A DNA stretch of 64,000 nucleotides. Origin: Varroa destructor (lineage: Eukaryota; Arthropoda; Arachnida; Mesostigmata; Varroidae). Below, piece by piece: positions 23,548-34,689 of the stretch. The stretch spans positions 23,627,709 through 23,691,708 of the forward strand of contig NW_019211457.1 of assembly GCF_002443255.2 (NCBI RefSeq), read 5' to 3'. Below the pieces are notes generated by a model. The model did not search any database. It had not been told where the DNA came from and was given only the letters and a program-made list of their open reading frames with translations. The position numbers and the translations under genes were made by a program. How positions within the stretch are numbered: position 1 is the first letter of the stretch; each line of letters starts with the position of its first letter.

Positions 23548-23829
23548 AATTGGATAGAAGTCTGGTGGGCATTATCTTTTCGGAATACAATCAGTAAGTG
23601 TATACGCGCTTTTTGTGCATTGCTGATTATCCTTATAGCACGTTCTGTTCCTCGGCTGTTTTACTTAACTAATTATCCTTTCAACAGTTTTCAATCGCAT
23701 AAAAATCAGATAGCTCGAGATAGTTTCGTGCGTCTACTTCTGAGGTGGTTACTGCCACTGCATCCTTGCCGTCATCATTATTGCATGCACAATAAAATCA
23801 ATTATACAAGCATGTTCTACTGATCGTTG

Positions 23830-24720
23830 CTAGATCCGGAAACAAATCAAGACTCCTCAGGACTGAGGGTTCGCGTTTCGTTTTCCCGGCACCGGTCGCG
23901 GAATTAGCTAGAGCGGCTGTCGTAGACTATAATATAACGCCTAGTACGGTTTGGTTAACGCACATGCCGCCAGCGTCGAGATCACATCAGTATGCCAACT
24001 ACCTTGAAAAAACGTACTGTCATACGGACACTCCAAAGACGTTAACATCTGTCTATGTACGTAGCGTAAATGAGCGATTGTCCAATTAGAGGGAACAATA
24101 TATAGGAACTCAAGTTAGTATTACCGGCATTTGTCCTAGCGCGACGTCAGTTGCGTACCGATATCGCCATATGTTTCCATGTAGCGGTTCCGACAAGCGA
24201 ACCATCTATATAGTATTATGCAGTCAATGTCGCGGCCAAACATTGCCAGCTCTACGGATGCTGCCGTATTTGTTCCGTATTGCTGCGCAGCTTGCCGCCG
24301 CGACATGATTGGCGTCAGCGTCGTAAAATGACAGTAACGAATACAACGATTGAACTATTCACTACCTCCCATAGTTATCATCTTCAAAATCTATGACACG
24401 GACAAACAAACCAAGAAACAGACGGACAGCCAGGCAAGGTATGAACGGGGTATTAAACTTGCACGGGATACATATGTATTGAAACATGGCGCATTAGATA
24501 GAGACTAAGGAAGTTCAACTTGTCAAACAACCGGGGCCGAAAAGGCGACAAACCCTTGCTGACAGCCTAAGTTGTCACCAGTATCATTTCGCTTTACGAT
24601 TCATAATTTTGCCGTTGCATTTTTCTCTACAATCACTACTAGAGCCACTGTGATTCTAATGAAAACAGCCATTAGTGCTATGAACGGCATCGCAACATTG
24701 ACTTTTGTTTTTCGGCCGCA
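23830..24720. other. GC-richer spacer, no supported gene
   Basis: No long open frame and no start or splice combination stands out, although the middle (24.1-24.35 kb) is GC-richer than average with CG-containing words. It could be regulatory or decayed coding sequence; nothing specific is visible. Confidence 0.4.
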
Positions 24721-24732
24721 TTTTTTAAATGA

Positions 24733-25038
24733 ATGAAAAGTCTTCAGGTACACTTAGCCATTACGCTGTTTATGGTTTGGACTTTTTCCAGGTCATTTCT
24801 CCGTTTCCGATCCTACTGGGTGCTTAAACAAAGCGTGCCATCGCTGATAATCTATTATAACCTCTGTTACATATTACGCCCGAAACATGAACACATACAG
24901 CAAAGGATAAAACGCGTAGCAATAGACTGTGTTGGGCGTTTAGCTATCTATGATAACATTGTAAAAAGAGTTCCGTCGATAGATATCCAGATGCCCATAA
25001 ACTCCTTGGTTCAATCACTGTTCATTGACTTCTCATAA
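24733..25038 (+). CDS. 101-codon ATG-initiated ORF
   Basis: A true ATG at 24733 opens 101 codons to TAA at 25036-25038. The N-terminus MKSLQVHLAITLFMVWTFSR is hydrophobic, like a signal peptide. The C-terminal half (QQRIKRVAIDCVGRLAIYDN, VPSIDIQMPINSLVQ) is well balanced. A complication is that CAG|GTACAC and TTTTTCCAG flank a possible 46-nt intron (24748-24793) that would excise the hydrophobic part and shift the frame. Single-exon ORF, two tiny exons, or chance all remain possible. Confidence 0.2.
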   Translation: MKSLQVHLAITLFMVWTFSRSFLRFRSYWVLKQSVPSLIIYYNLCYILRPKHEHIQQRIKRVAIDCVGRLAIYDNIVKRVPSIDIQMPINSLVQSLFIDFS

Positions 25039-25261
25039 GGCGTTGGGTGAGGGCATATGGGAGAAACACCCTTACTAGTTGGAAACGCTCGACAACTGCT
25101 ATGCAGCGCCATTGTAAGTGCGAACGACAAAACGCTCAATATAACAACAACAGCTGTAACTCTTAGCAAGCCAGTAGGCATAAACACTTCGAGCAAGGAT
25201 GGCATCAGGGCAACAATTGTAATATCAATGCAATGACAAGCTTCCCGTAGATTCCCCAGCG

Positions 25262-25861
25262 ATGCCAGCAGTGATGGCGGCGATGAGGGAGGAGTCAACA
25301 AGGAAGGTGGTCTGCCAACGATGGGTCTATCTCGTCAAAGAGAATTTTCGAGAAGCTATTGAATCTTTGTGCCGCCATTCGACGCACCATCTTATAGGTG
25401 GAGGGGAGGGGGGTACAGACAAATCACGTCTTGCTGAGAAAACACAAAAGACAAGGGTATTGACCCCGTCCAAGCCTCATTTTGTTCCGGCTTTTCATTA
25501 CAGTCTGGCCAGCAATATGCCCCTCTGGTCCGTTAGTCATTCAGTCAGCACGAAGACAACAGCGTCAATCGTTAGTCAACAGTTTACGGTCTTAAATCTG
25601 CGCTGCTCGCATGATGTCATTGCTGATCTTGTCGATCAACGCGTGGGCTGCCCCAGTGACAACGGGCTTCAGATAGCAACGGAAGAAGGTAGAACCACCA
25701 GGTGCATGCGACCGCAGTATGTACGTCACGGTCTACGGTCGCACTGCCCCCGTACAAGGGCAGCAGCACCAACATTTAGTTCTAGTCCAACCAAGCAGCG
25801 CGTTCAAAGGTCCGAGCGGTCGCGGCCGTCACTTACTATAGCGGTTTATGTAGATATTTAG
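25262..25861 (+). CDS. Longest ORF of the window, 199 aa, unrecognised
   Basis: ATG at 25262 to TAG at 25859-25861, 199 codons in a GC-richer stretch. The peptide is basic and Ser/Thr/Arg-rich (MREESTRKVVCQRWVYLVKE near the start; SSSPTKQRVQRSERSRPS near the end) and shows no domain. Length alone makes chance less likely than for other frames, but GC-rich local sequence lengthens random ORFs. The overlapping plus frame around 25240-25350 (PSDASSDGGDEGGVNKEGG) reads like a natural acidic linker and has a possible donor, so the 199-codon frame may be a shadow of a shorter exon. A minus-strand frame with a hydrophobic segment (25301-25011) also overlaps. Confidence 0.22.
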   Translation: MPAVMAAMREESTRKVVCQRWVYLVKENFREAIESLCRHSTHHLIGGGEGGTDKSRLAEKTQKTRVLTPSKPHFVPAFHYSLASNMPLWSVSHSVSTKTTASIVSQQFTVLNLRCSHDVIADLVDQRVGCPSDNGLQIATEEGRTTRCMRPQYVRHGLRSHCPRTRAAAPTFSSSPTKQRVQRSERSRPSLTIAVYVDI

Positions 25862-26186
25862 ATGGGTCAAGCTGGCGCCGCGGATTTCGGATTGGTGACG
25901 AGACGGTTCTGGAAAGCCCTATCACAACATCCGGAATAACCGTGAATGACAATAGCGTTCAGTATCAGCTGTCGCAATAACAAATGACAGCCAGAGCTAA
26001 GCGACGATCTACCCACGGGAAACGGGACTGAAAATAATTTAGAAGTCTTGAACCTTTTCACTTTCTGCTCCCGGTTTCAACTTCTTCTGTTCCGTCTATT
26101 CATTATTTGAAGCTTCGCTATTGATCGCGTTAGTCTAGCCTGCAAATAATCACCCTATGGCGAGTCAGTAACTGCTCATTGGATGG

Positions 26187-26405
26187 ATGGGTGGGAAATC
26201 AAAGCTAATATCTTTCAGATGGCTACGCGAGCCTTCAGGCATTGTTCACACTCGGTCCATATTCAGCAGGCTCACGAAGTTCTACCTGTCGTACGCTCCA
26301 ACTTTTAGTCACATTTTCTTCTTACCTTCCTCCTATCAAACCCTCTGCCGATCGAACCAAATAAGTCTGCTAAATATTCGACAGACGTGTGAACTGTCTG
26401 ACTAG
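26187..26405 (+). CDS. Possible exon after a good acceptor; frame undecided
   Basis: The acceptor CTAATATCTTTCAG at about 26205-26218 is good, but all three frames stay open for 30 codons or more (one starts MATRAFRHCSHSVHIQQ, another GYASLQALFTLGPYSAG), so the reading frame cannot be chosen. It may belong to the gene modelled at 26423-27395, which lies on the same strand. No family is recognised. Confidence 0.15.
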   Translation: MGGKSKLISFRWLREPSGIVHTRSIFSRLTKFYLSYAPTFSHIFFLPSSYQTLCRSNQISLLNIRQTCELSD

Positions 26406-26422
26406 GCTGTGTTTTTCTTGAG

Positions 26423-27395
26423 ATGCATTCGCTATGCTTGACCGCCCTGTAGAAGTGCCGATTCCGAAAGGCCCAGCCGAAAACCCAACAGCAGAAGTAG
26501 TTAGGACAAGAGAGCGATTGAGCCCTTCTTCGGACTTGGGCCACGAATCGTGAAAAACCTCGAAACGGCGCTCTCCTCTTTCGGGATCCAGAAACCTTAT
26601 TCGCAACGGGCTTCGTGCTCGGCCGTCGTCAATGCAGGCGGCTTCGTGACGGCAGTTTGAAGCCGCGTCATCGCTAACGTTGCTTTTCTCATGCTTAATC
26701 CGTGTAGAGGCGCAAACAAAGAGCCGGTTCTAGTCTACCCAATAATTCGAATTTCGCCAAGATGAATACAGACGTTGTCGACACGCTCGTTCACGTCGAA
26801 AACGTTTCTTTCAAAGAATTAACAGACAGAGCAGAATGTGTGACGTTGTTTTTTACTGTAATTAGAGTCATGTTATCGAAGCGGGACTGTCATGGGAATT
26901 AACGAAGGAATTCAATTCTGTCAACATTCAACAAGATAATCGATTTACACATAAATTGTCACAGCTACCAAATCTGTATAGAGATAGGCCTGCGTAAGTA
27001 TTCGAAGAAAGTTATGCGCACCCATATATGCGGATAGTAACAACCATTAACAATACAGTAAGGAGCGAATTCGTATCGGCCTTTGGCTCACTGGACCGAT
27101 ACACTTATTAGTATCGTATCGTTTGCGCCCTAGTTAATAGTGAAGGCTTAAGATTAGAATAGGATTTCACCTCACGGTAACAATGGTGGTCTCCAATTGA
27201 GTTTCTACGTAATGCTCTGAAGCTGTACGTAACGGAAAAAACGTGGAACACCAATACAAGAACATCGATTCAATCGTAAGTTATAGTCCGGCGCCTTGGT
27301 TCTATTTAATTTGGTCGATGTTGCAAATTTTTCTTTACCATCTATATAGTGACGGCTTTAAATTAAAACGCATTTATATTTTGAACAGTATCTAG
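26423..27395 (+). CDS. Candidate multi-exon gene; core exon 26866-26993
   Basis: The core exon 26866-26993 has a pyrimidine-rich acceptor (TTTTTTACTGTAATTAG) and a consensus donor (CCTGC|GTAAGTAT). Only one of three frames is open: 42 codons reading SHVIEAGLSWELTKEFNSVN, then QQDNRFTHKLSQLPNLYRDR, plus 2 nt. The next strong acceptor (TTTCTTTACCATCTATATAG, 27348-27349) continues it in phase for 15 codons (DGFKLKRIYILNSI) to TAG at 27393-27395. The intron is 356 nt. A weaker upstream exon, 26423-26496 (MLDRPVEVPIPKGPAENPTA), also ends in phase, but its donor (GAA|GTAGTT) is poor. A separate 46-codon ORF from ATG 26762 (MNTDVVDTLVHVENVSF) overlaps in another frame. No family is recognised. Confidence 0.33.
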
Positions 27396-27399
27396 TAAA

Positions 27400-28690
27400 T
27401 AGCCAGTCGATTACTTCTTAGCTATATTTTTCCAAAGACTAACGGGTAGGAAGCTCTCACGTGTCAACGACAGTTCCCCGTTATCCTCTTCCGCGTCCAA
27501 ATGCGCAACGGCAAGAACTCTGGCTGTCGCCGTCGTCGACCGATGAAGCGTGGGTTCGGACGATTAAACTGGCTTCTTTTCATTCATTTTAGCTACTCGT
27601 CATATTGTACCAGCATTCTCTGCGTTCTTGTGTTTCGCCGAGGTACCATTCCTTACCTCTTCATTTTGCTGTAAATCGCCAAACAGTGACGGAAAATTGA
27701 TAATAATAAATGCTGTGAATAGTCACATATACATATTTATGATGGATTTATCATGCGATCGGTTGCGAAGTCAATGCGAACAGACATTGCTATGTCTAAG
27801 TGGCTTAGCATTACTCTATCTGTAAAATCTGATCACTCTGGAAGCCGGCTTTATCGGTATATTCGGTAATTGCCGAATCCAGACCTAATCAAACGAAAAA
27901 TAAGGTGAACTGTTATATACGAAAGTGAAGTTCATAGATGGCTGCATAACAGTTAACATTTTACCTATGTTACATGTTATTACATATATACATGTTATTT
28001 GACCTAAAGTCGTTTGAATGTGATCTAATAATATCACTTACGAAGAGATAGCCAGCCTAGGTTTGTTGTAGTATGTAGCACTATGCCAGGCAACTCGCAG
28101 CCCGATGGTATCAATTAGTTGCTTCAATATCGTGAAGATCAAGGCCTCACACGATGTTTATTTTAGTGCTGTTACGACAGAACTTTGCGCTTCGTTAGAG
28201 AGCCCCTTCGGGAACTTCAGGTCCGTCTCTGTTGTTCTCTATTGTCCTGAAGAAAACAACGTAGCTCACAAGATTAATCGGCAATACAAATTTCTATGGT
28301 ATGCCAAGATTAGGTAGTGGACGTTACTCTAATCGAGAAATGACAATCATCAAAGTGCCAGTCTGAACCTTTTTGTGTTGTTATCCCTTTTGTCAGTGCA
28401 ACATTGATTACACAATGCCAGTGACGCCCATTTCAGGACTTGGTTAAACAAGGCCATTTAGCTAAAAACCGAAACTTTTATAGTTATTCGTATACGTTTC
28501 AGTACACAGGTCTGTCTACATAGAAGGAAACTGCATAGTGTAGAGCTTAGAGAAGTGTGACATTTAATAGTTCTATCCACGCTTCCACACTATCCAGTAT
28601 ATATTCTGTATAAATCGTATTTGTACTGTCTTCTTCGCGTTACCATCTGATTTGTGCGCGTAGTAATTTTATCTTTATAAAGCAATGTAT
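27400..28690. other. Spacer or intron, no supported gene
   Basis: Contains two ATG or near-ATG frames of 65-70 codons (27628-27825 and 28105-28317, +) with no splice evidence. Nothing else is visible. Confidence 0.45.
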
Positions 28691-28702
28691 CTTTCACGAC
28701 AG

Positions 28703-28754
28703 TCGAAACCGCCCACTCCATTACTGAGAAGTTCACTACCTTGTTCAACTTGAG
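28703..28754 (+). CDS. Candidate 52-nt internal exon
   Basis: An acceptor TATCTTTCACGACAG and a strong donor TTGAG|GTAAGC bound 52 nt. Only one frame is open, giving ETAHSITEKFTTLFNL with split codons at both ends. It is very short, so the evidence is mainly the donor. It would belong to a plus-strand gene with unseen partners. Confidence 0.2.
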
Positions 28755-28759
28755 GTAAG

Positions 28760-30200
28760 CACCGGGTCGACGAAACTTGCGAATTTCTCCCCTCTGGTAA
28801 TCATCTGCCGTTGGCTATGTCCTCCAGTTTGAAAAATCGAGAGCAACCAGGACGTTCTTTTTTCGGATATAACGTTTAGTGTTTATACATTCGTCCGGCA
28901 GAAAATTCTGTTTCAAAAAGCGTCATTCAGAAAAACACTCGCTCACTAATATTGAAAAAAACACATAGAAGTTAATAATTTGGCTTTATTTACGATATCT
29001 GAAGAACAACACTTTCATTGTTTCTTTTTTTACTTATAGCGCTTCCTGCAGTATACATTTCTAAAAAAAAAACATTTATACGTATGTATATATATATACA
29101 TGTATACTATCGGAATCCCTCTACTTCCGACCTATTATCTTAGTTCCTTAATATGTGATATATAAATGGAAGTTATTCTAGACAGGATCAAGTTGTACTA
29201 TAGGATATACATCAGCCTAATATGATAATAGTTTATGTTACCAAATGCGTTGTAATTCTAACTTTAGCGAAAGAAACTTAACGGTTTTAATCAATTAGCT
29301 ACTGTTGATTAGCTATAACGTCTAGAAAAATGCTTCCTAAATGTGCGTACGTCTCGACTTGGTCTGAGAGGGAACTTGAGAATAGGTCTATTAAGATGCC
29401 CCTGTACTATCCCTCAGAGATTCGCTCGTTACGAAGCACATTTCACAAGTTACCTGAGATGGCCCCACAGGTGTTTGTCTTCTTGCCTGGCCTGCACTAG
29501 TGCTTTAAAGCTTTATTTGCTAGGCAATGATTGCTCACTTACAACTTACTAGTACACCAGTTAAGCTCAAGTCGTGAATAAACCAATTCGTATGTATGTG
29601 CGTCTAGATAATAGCCGCCTTAATAGTTCTTGACGTGGCAAATATGGTCACGCGAACAAATACTTAATCGAGTACGTAAAGCCCTTTTCTCAACTTCTAA
29701 GTATCTGTATTTATATTATGAGACCACTCAGCAGCGATTTAGGCGATTACTGCAGTAAACAAGATACAAAGTAAGCTACGAACTGGGAAGTTTCTATCAC
29801 GGAAATAATTCCTATGGGATTATAGGTGAGTGTCACTCACGTCCGATCTGATCAATCTTACTCAATTGAGTAACTTCCTTTTTTGTTTCGAATATTTTGT
29901 CTCTTTTCGATTAGAGCTGGTATGCATATTAGCTACCGTTAACGCTGTTGTTGATCCTCGTTCCTCCTTAAACGTTAAAATTGCCCTATTTCAGAGACAA
30001 ACGCTGACGACGACATATCTAAATACGCATGCCGTCTGTTTTCAGTAGCGTCAGCAACTCTGTAGAGCAATCATTCGACATGACGCGGCACAACGACCAT
30101 TTACTTTCGCTATCTGCGGTATTACTTTCGCACAAATGATTTACTTTGACAACGCGTCGCAGACGATTCGGAGGACAGCGAGAAACCATGGTGCTATTAT
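28760..30200. other. Spacer with AT-rich inverted-repeat patches
   Basis: Around 29050-29110 there is an A10 run followed by a TA/CATG-rich palindromic patch. Two weak frames (29343-29552 and 29830-30048, +) have no splice support, although GTGAGT after TATAG near 29825 is a good donor motif. Confidence 0.4.
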
Positions 30201-30202
30201 AA

Positions 30203-30397
30203 GCCCTGCGCCATCACCGCTCGTCCAAGCCAGCGCTGGCTTCCAACCCCGCCAGATTAAGTGAAGTAGAGTCAGTAGTGGCCAGGCAACTCTATGGAAA
30301 GACCAACGAAAATAGAGACGCCGCTGTCGTCAAGGGTAACCGCCATGGTCCCGCAGCTAGGACTCTCCTCTGTCGCTTTTTAAGTAGCGATAGTTAG
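30203..30397 (+). CDS. Candidate last exon followed by AATAAA
   Basis: An open frame of 64 codons ends at TAG 30395-30397 in a GC-rich stretch. It is preceded in-frame by a stop and carries an acceptor-like CTCGTCCAAG at about 30220-30229, so coding would start near 30230. The peptide is hydrophilic and well balanced: SNPARLSEVESVVARQLYG, then KTNENRDAAVVKGNRHG, ending CRFLSSDS. A canonical AATAAA lies 85 bases past the stop. An overlapping frame from ATG near 30138 is also open for 42 codons. No family is recognised. Confidence 0.3.
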   Translation, partial: ALRHHRSSKPALASNPARLSEVESVVARQLYGKTNENRDAAVVKGNRHGPAARTLLCRFLSSDS

Positions 30398-30481
30398 TGC
30401 GGTCGCATTACCGCAAGCTCTGTGCGACTATGGCCTCGTATACATTTGCTGCACGCGCGGATACGTATTTTAACGGGGCGA

Positions 30482-30487
30482 AATAAA
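30482..30487 (+). promoter_or_regulatory. AATAAA polyadenylation-signal candidate
   Basis: AATAAA at the edge of a GC-rich block, 85 bases downstream of the stop of the 30203-30397 frame. The spacing fits a 3' UTR, but AATAAA is common in AT-rich DNA. Confidence 0.3.
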
Positions 30488-30499
30488 GTGACCACTTCC

Positions 30500-32420
30500 A
30501 GCCAGTACATTACTGCTAGTACACTACTGGGTCCGTTGATATAAAGAGAAAAAGACAGTATGTGATGACACTACAGCGTCATCCCAAAAGTACGCAAAGC
30601 CCCGAAGTTCATCATTAACTTAGGGACTTTGCAAGTGGGCAAATTATTTGGGATGTTATCAGGGCGGAAGTTTTTAGCTGCCCTTCTGTCGTTTCGTCCC
30701 GTTTTTGCCGTTGTCCATACTCGTGCGTCACACTTGTACTATTACTAAATGATAATGTGTTTGAATCGCGTAGAAATATCGTCCGTCGATGTAAAGCATG
30801 CCGAAGCAGTGAGTAACGATTGCTACATTGTTTTCGGCATTGTTGAAATGTACGAACATGCGCGCATTGGCTCTTAGAATAACTGCAGTGAATGCTGCTA
30901 ACCATTTCTTTGAAGTCTCACATTACCGTATTAAGTACATGGATTTTTGGACTCCAACACAAATATGTAGGCGTTTATAATGATCGCAGTTCAATAGTTT
31001 TTGAGTGGCTAGAATTTTTGGAAAAAACACTCCTGACACATAACAAAAGTTGCCAAACCCTGTTTGTAGATCGGTTGGAGTTTAGTCTTTGCTTATTTTA
31101 CCATTTGGTCGTCCTCGACGAATGCCCATTTTAGAAGGGTTAGGTGACGAAAAAGACTCAACCGAACGCCAAAAGAAAAACTAATTTATGTGAACCGCAG
31201 ATTAAAGCAGAGCTCACTTTGGGTCATCAGACGGGAGCACTCCACTTTGTGATTTGAAGTAATCAGCTAGTCAAGTCTGTCAATCCTACTCGACGAATCT
31301 ATACTTGTCATAGCTTAAATACGGGTGTCGATAAGTGCTGTTTGTTCAATGATTTTCTAATCGAAGTATCCCAAACATTTCTGTTTAATTCCATAACACA
31401 ACTAGCGATTCGCCCCTACGTGATAACAATATGCTCGCGTGATACGCGTACAGCGGCGTCGTACTTTTGGCAGCTGAAAATTCGAAATTCCCGCGTCATC
31501 TACAGCAACAGAAAGAAAAACAAGCAATTGTACCCGCTATGCCACTGAACTATGCACGTTAATAGTGGATGCCGCTGAAGATACTGTTGACCGTGAAGAA
31601 ACGCCTTGTCCTCGGGTCAAATCATTTGAACTGGTTAGTCCTAATGGAACTTCCCGAAAAAAAAACAACAATGAAGTTGTAGACTTCGCGAAACATTAGG
31701 GAAAGATCCAATATTCAGCTCGATTAACATCTGTTTGTTTTGTCGTTGTGTTGCTGAAAGTTGGCTAAGTGTACAGAACTTCAGACTATTTTGAAATACG
31801 TAAAAGGTTAACCGTCCGCTGTTGGTGGCTGGAAGATCTAAAAGGAAATTGTACTTGCTCCATCTGTAAGGGCATACAGTAATAGGAAAAACATTACAGA
31901 CGAAGTTACATTTTTTGATTTAAGAGAACCTGGGTAGATGCAAAAAATCCTCCCTTTATCTTTGCTAGTGACAAGCAAAATCTTGTATATTGCATATATC
32001 CTGGGGATGTTTCCTACACGTTAGCCTCTTCTATAGATGCATTTAGGATTAGCACGATGGGGTAATACCAGGCACTTAGAGATGAATCAAGCGGACTTTC
32101 ATATTGAATAGCCTTTAAGCTAGTTGGGCTATAATGTTGATTTTCAGTATGTGTTAGAAATACGTTCCTTTATTTTTATACATTTATCTCGTACGCGCTC
32201 TGAAGGTTTCTGGATAGCCAAACGCCTATCATTCGCGTTCCCATATGTAATTTCTCTAGTTATAGCTTATTAAAGTAATTAGATAATGGTATATGCTCTC
32301 CCGCCAGTTTTCTTCGTTGTAGCATAGAAAGTAATTAGGCGATCGGTAGAATAAGCGGGTTGAAGCTAACGTTGAATATTTCTTTGTTCGGTCGAAAAAA
32401 ATGACTGAGGTATGGCGTTG
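30500..32420. other. Spacer, no supported gene
   Basis: Frames of 68-96 codons at 30615-30905 (-), 30892-31134 (+) and 31342-31548 (+) lack splice or start evidence. No repeat or RNA gene was seen. Confidence 0.4.
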
Positions 32421-32434
32421 AGTAACCAGATTGC

Positions 32435-32922
32435 ATGCTGTTCATTGCTGTGCCAACGATCTATAGGTCCTTCGAGGAACTCAAGCTAGTGAACTGTACT
32501 TATTATTTCAATTCTGCAAGTATCTCAAAGCAGCAGATTTCCCGATGTCCACTAGAAGTAGTACCATTACCTTACATTCAAACCCACTCAACACTGACGC
32601 CGAAATCGACTCCTTCTGAAGGCGACACCATTTTTTCACTGGTCCCTCTCCGGCTTGCGGTAGAGATTGCCTTGCCTATGGCGACCGTATGGGAGAAGTG
32701 CCTTTTTTGTTTGAATACAATTTCGCAAACCGCACGTCGATTACACCGCCCGAATTTCCAACTGACCTGCAGCCAATTTATGGGGAACCCTTTTTTTTAC
32801 TCAGTTTTTGTATTTTAAGTAGTTGGGTTATTCCGCAGCTTATTGCTCCTCAACTGATTTTCGCAAGTGTCTATAAGAGTGGAGTACCTATCTGCCAAAT
32901 TTCGTCTGCTAGCGACGTGTAG
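32435..32922 (+). CDS. Two overlapping ATG ORFs in different frames
   Basis: ATG 32435 opens a 127-codon frame to 32818. ATG 32689 opens a second frame, 77 codons, to 32922. The second also extends upstream without a stop to about 32620, reading ACGRDCLAYGDRMGEVPFLF, then EYNFANRTSITPPEFPTDLQ and PIYGEPFFLLSF, including an NRTS glycosylation-type site. The composition of the second is the more protein-like. An acceptor (CTCCGGCTTGCGGTAG) just before GAT TGC CTT would make it an exon. Both cannot be ordinary coding sequence; the first may be a shadow. No family is recognised. Confidence 0.22.
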
Positions 32923-32999
32923 TTCAAAAGTTATTCGGTTTCAATATCAGTCGGATTCGTTAGTCCGAGATCCAAAGCCTTCAGTACCGTTGACGATGC

Positions 33000-34680
33000 C
33001 ATTGAGTTTGTAGATGCTAAAACATAGAACCAAACTGAAAATCTTCCAAGTCTTATATATATTAAGGTTCAAAGATATGCAGTTATGCATAAGTCAAAAA
33101 CATCAATTATGGGCTTCCATGCAACTACGTAGTCGAACGGGTGTCTAAAAGCTAGACGTTCGAAATAATCATCACAATACAATATAGTACCCGCAACCGT
33201 TTCAGCTCTTTCATGGGTCTAAATCATCAGCTTCAGAGCTTCACTGGTTGATTTGATATTTTTTATTGTTTCTTAGAATATAGCCAAAGATAAACAAGTT
33301 ATGGCCATAACGATATTCATTTTCGCTAAAGCTAAAAAAGATCTTACATAGACTGATCTGATTCCGTATTTTGCTCTATTTTCGACGATTTTTACGACGA
33401 TACAACACGACTAGCAAGATGAGTCATGGAATTTGTGAACGAACAGTCTAACGTCCATACACACCACAAAATTTCCGCGCAGGGTAATATTTGACTGGTG
33501 CCCAGTATTAAATTACCCGAAAAGCAGCTTCAGTGATCCGGAAATTATGCTACTTTGTCTATGCCATCGACCATTCCAGGTCTTAATCTAAGGTTCAGCT
33601 TACCATGAAATATGCAGGGCAGTTGGATGGGTACTTGGTTTGATTGCAGAGACCAAAACGTCTCAATATTTGACCCCGAAGACCCGTATTTGCCCAGCCT
33701 ACTAAAAAATAGTATTAGTATAGTAGTAGTTTTGATTTTCGTTATTGTTGCGTAATATTCCGTAAAAAAAAAAAGAGATAATTTCTGTTACATATGTTAT
33801 CTAGCTGTCAAAAAATCTATTGTCCCCCCCACACAGGACAAATTTGAGACTTACCAAAGCTGCACTGCATAGTCGTGTACGTGAATAGTATGTACGCATA
33901 TCCAAAAGTACCGTTCACATAGAATGACATATGTTGTATGTGTACTTGACTCGCTTTCACTCCGAGCCTTACATACATCTACATGCATTCTTGATGAAAT
34001 TATATGGGACTCACGGTTTTTCTTTTGTCTCCCTTAAATCACGCTGTCCTAGACAAATCGCTAATCAGGCAGCCGGTGCCTCTACCGACAACAATCGTGA
34101 GAATGAAAATGCGTAAATGCAAAAATAATAGATCAATTACGTTTCTGTTTAACGAATAGGAAATTAGTTATTCGTTCGTTAAGTGTAACTTGAATATTAA
34201 GCGTGTTAGGACCTTAGCATGACATTGAATCATGGCCCAACAAGCTACTACTGTTTCAACACTCGTAAAGGACACACAGCGAGGCCTTACCGCTGTTGCT
34301 ATATTTACAGACGAGATCATTACGCTTCCATTTTTCCGTAGGAATATCGTGCTATACTGCCTCCTGTCCCGATGACGCGCGCACCCTATTGTGTCCTAAC
34401 GTAAATGTAAGTGTATTGATGAGTTTGCCCATCGAATGTATCCCTGTTTTCCGCAAATGCGACAAACATTTCAACGATACCACTCTCATAAAACAATCGT
34501 ACCTGTTGCTCATAGAGCCCTGAAAAAACAGCTATAAGCTTTGAATGGACTAAACCTAGTTGAAAATTGGGCGTGCACATACAGTGCGTCACGCAGGAAG
34601 GAGGCAATGTTTGCAAAAACCGTGTAGAACTGGTAGTCGAGCTTCGCCTCTGCTGATTAAACGACCCTCCATACTAATAA
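33000..34680. other. Spacer with small ORFs
   Basis: A 61-codon ATG ORF at 33931-34116 (+) begins MLYVYLTRFHSEPYIHLHA and ends in a polar tail (GASTDNNRENENA). It has no other support. 34296-34616 holds opposing weak frames. No repeats of note. Confidence 0.4.
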
Positions 34681-34689
34681 CCTACTCAC

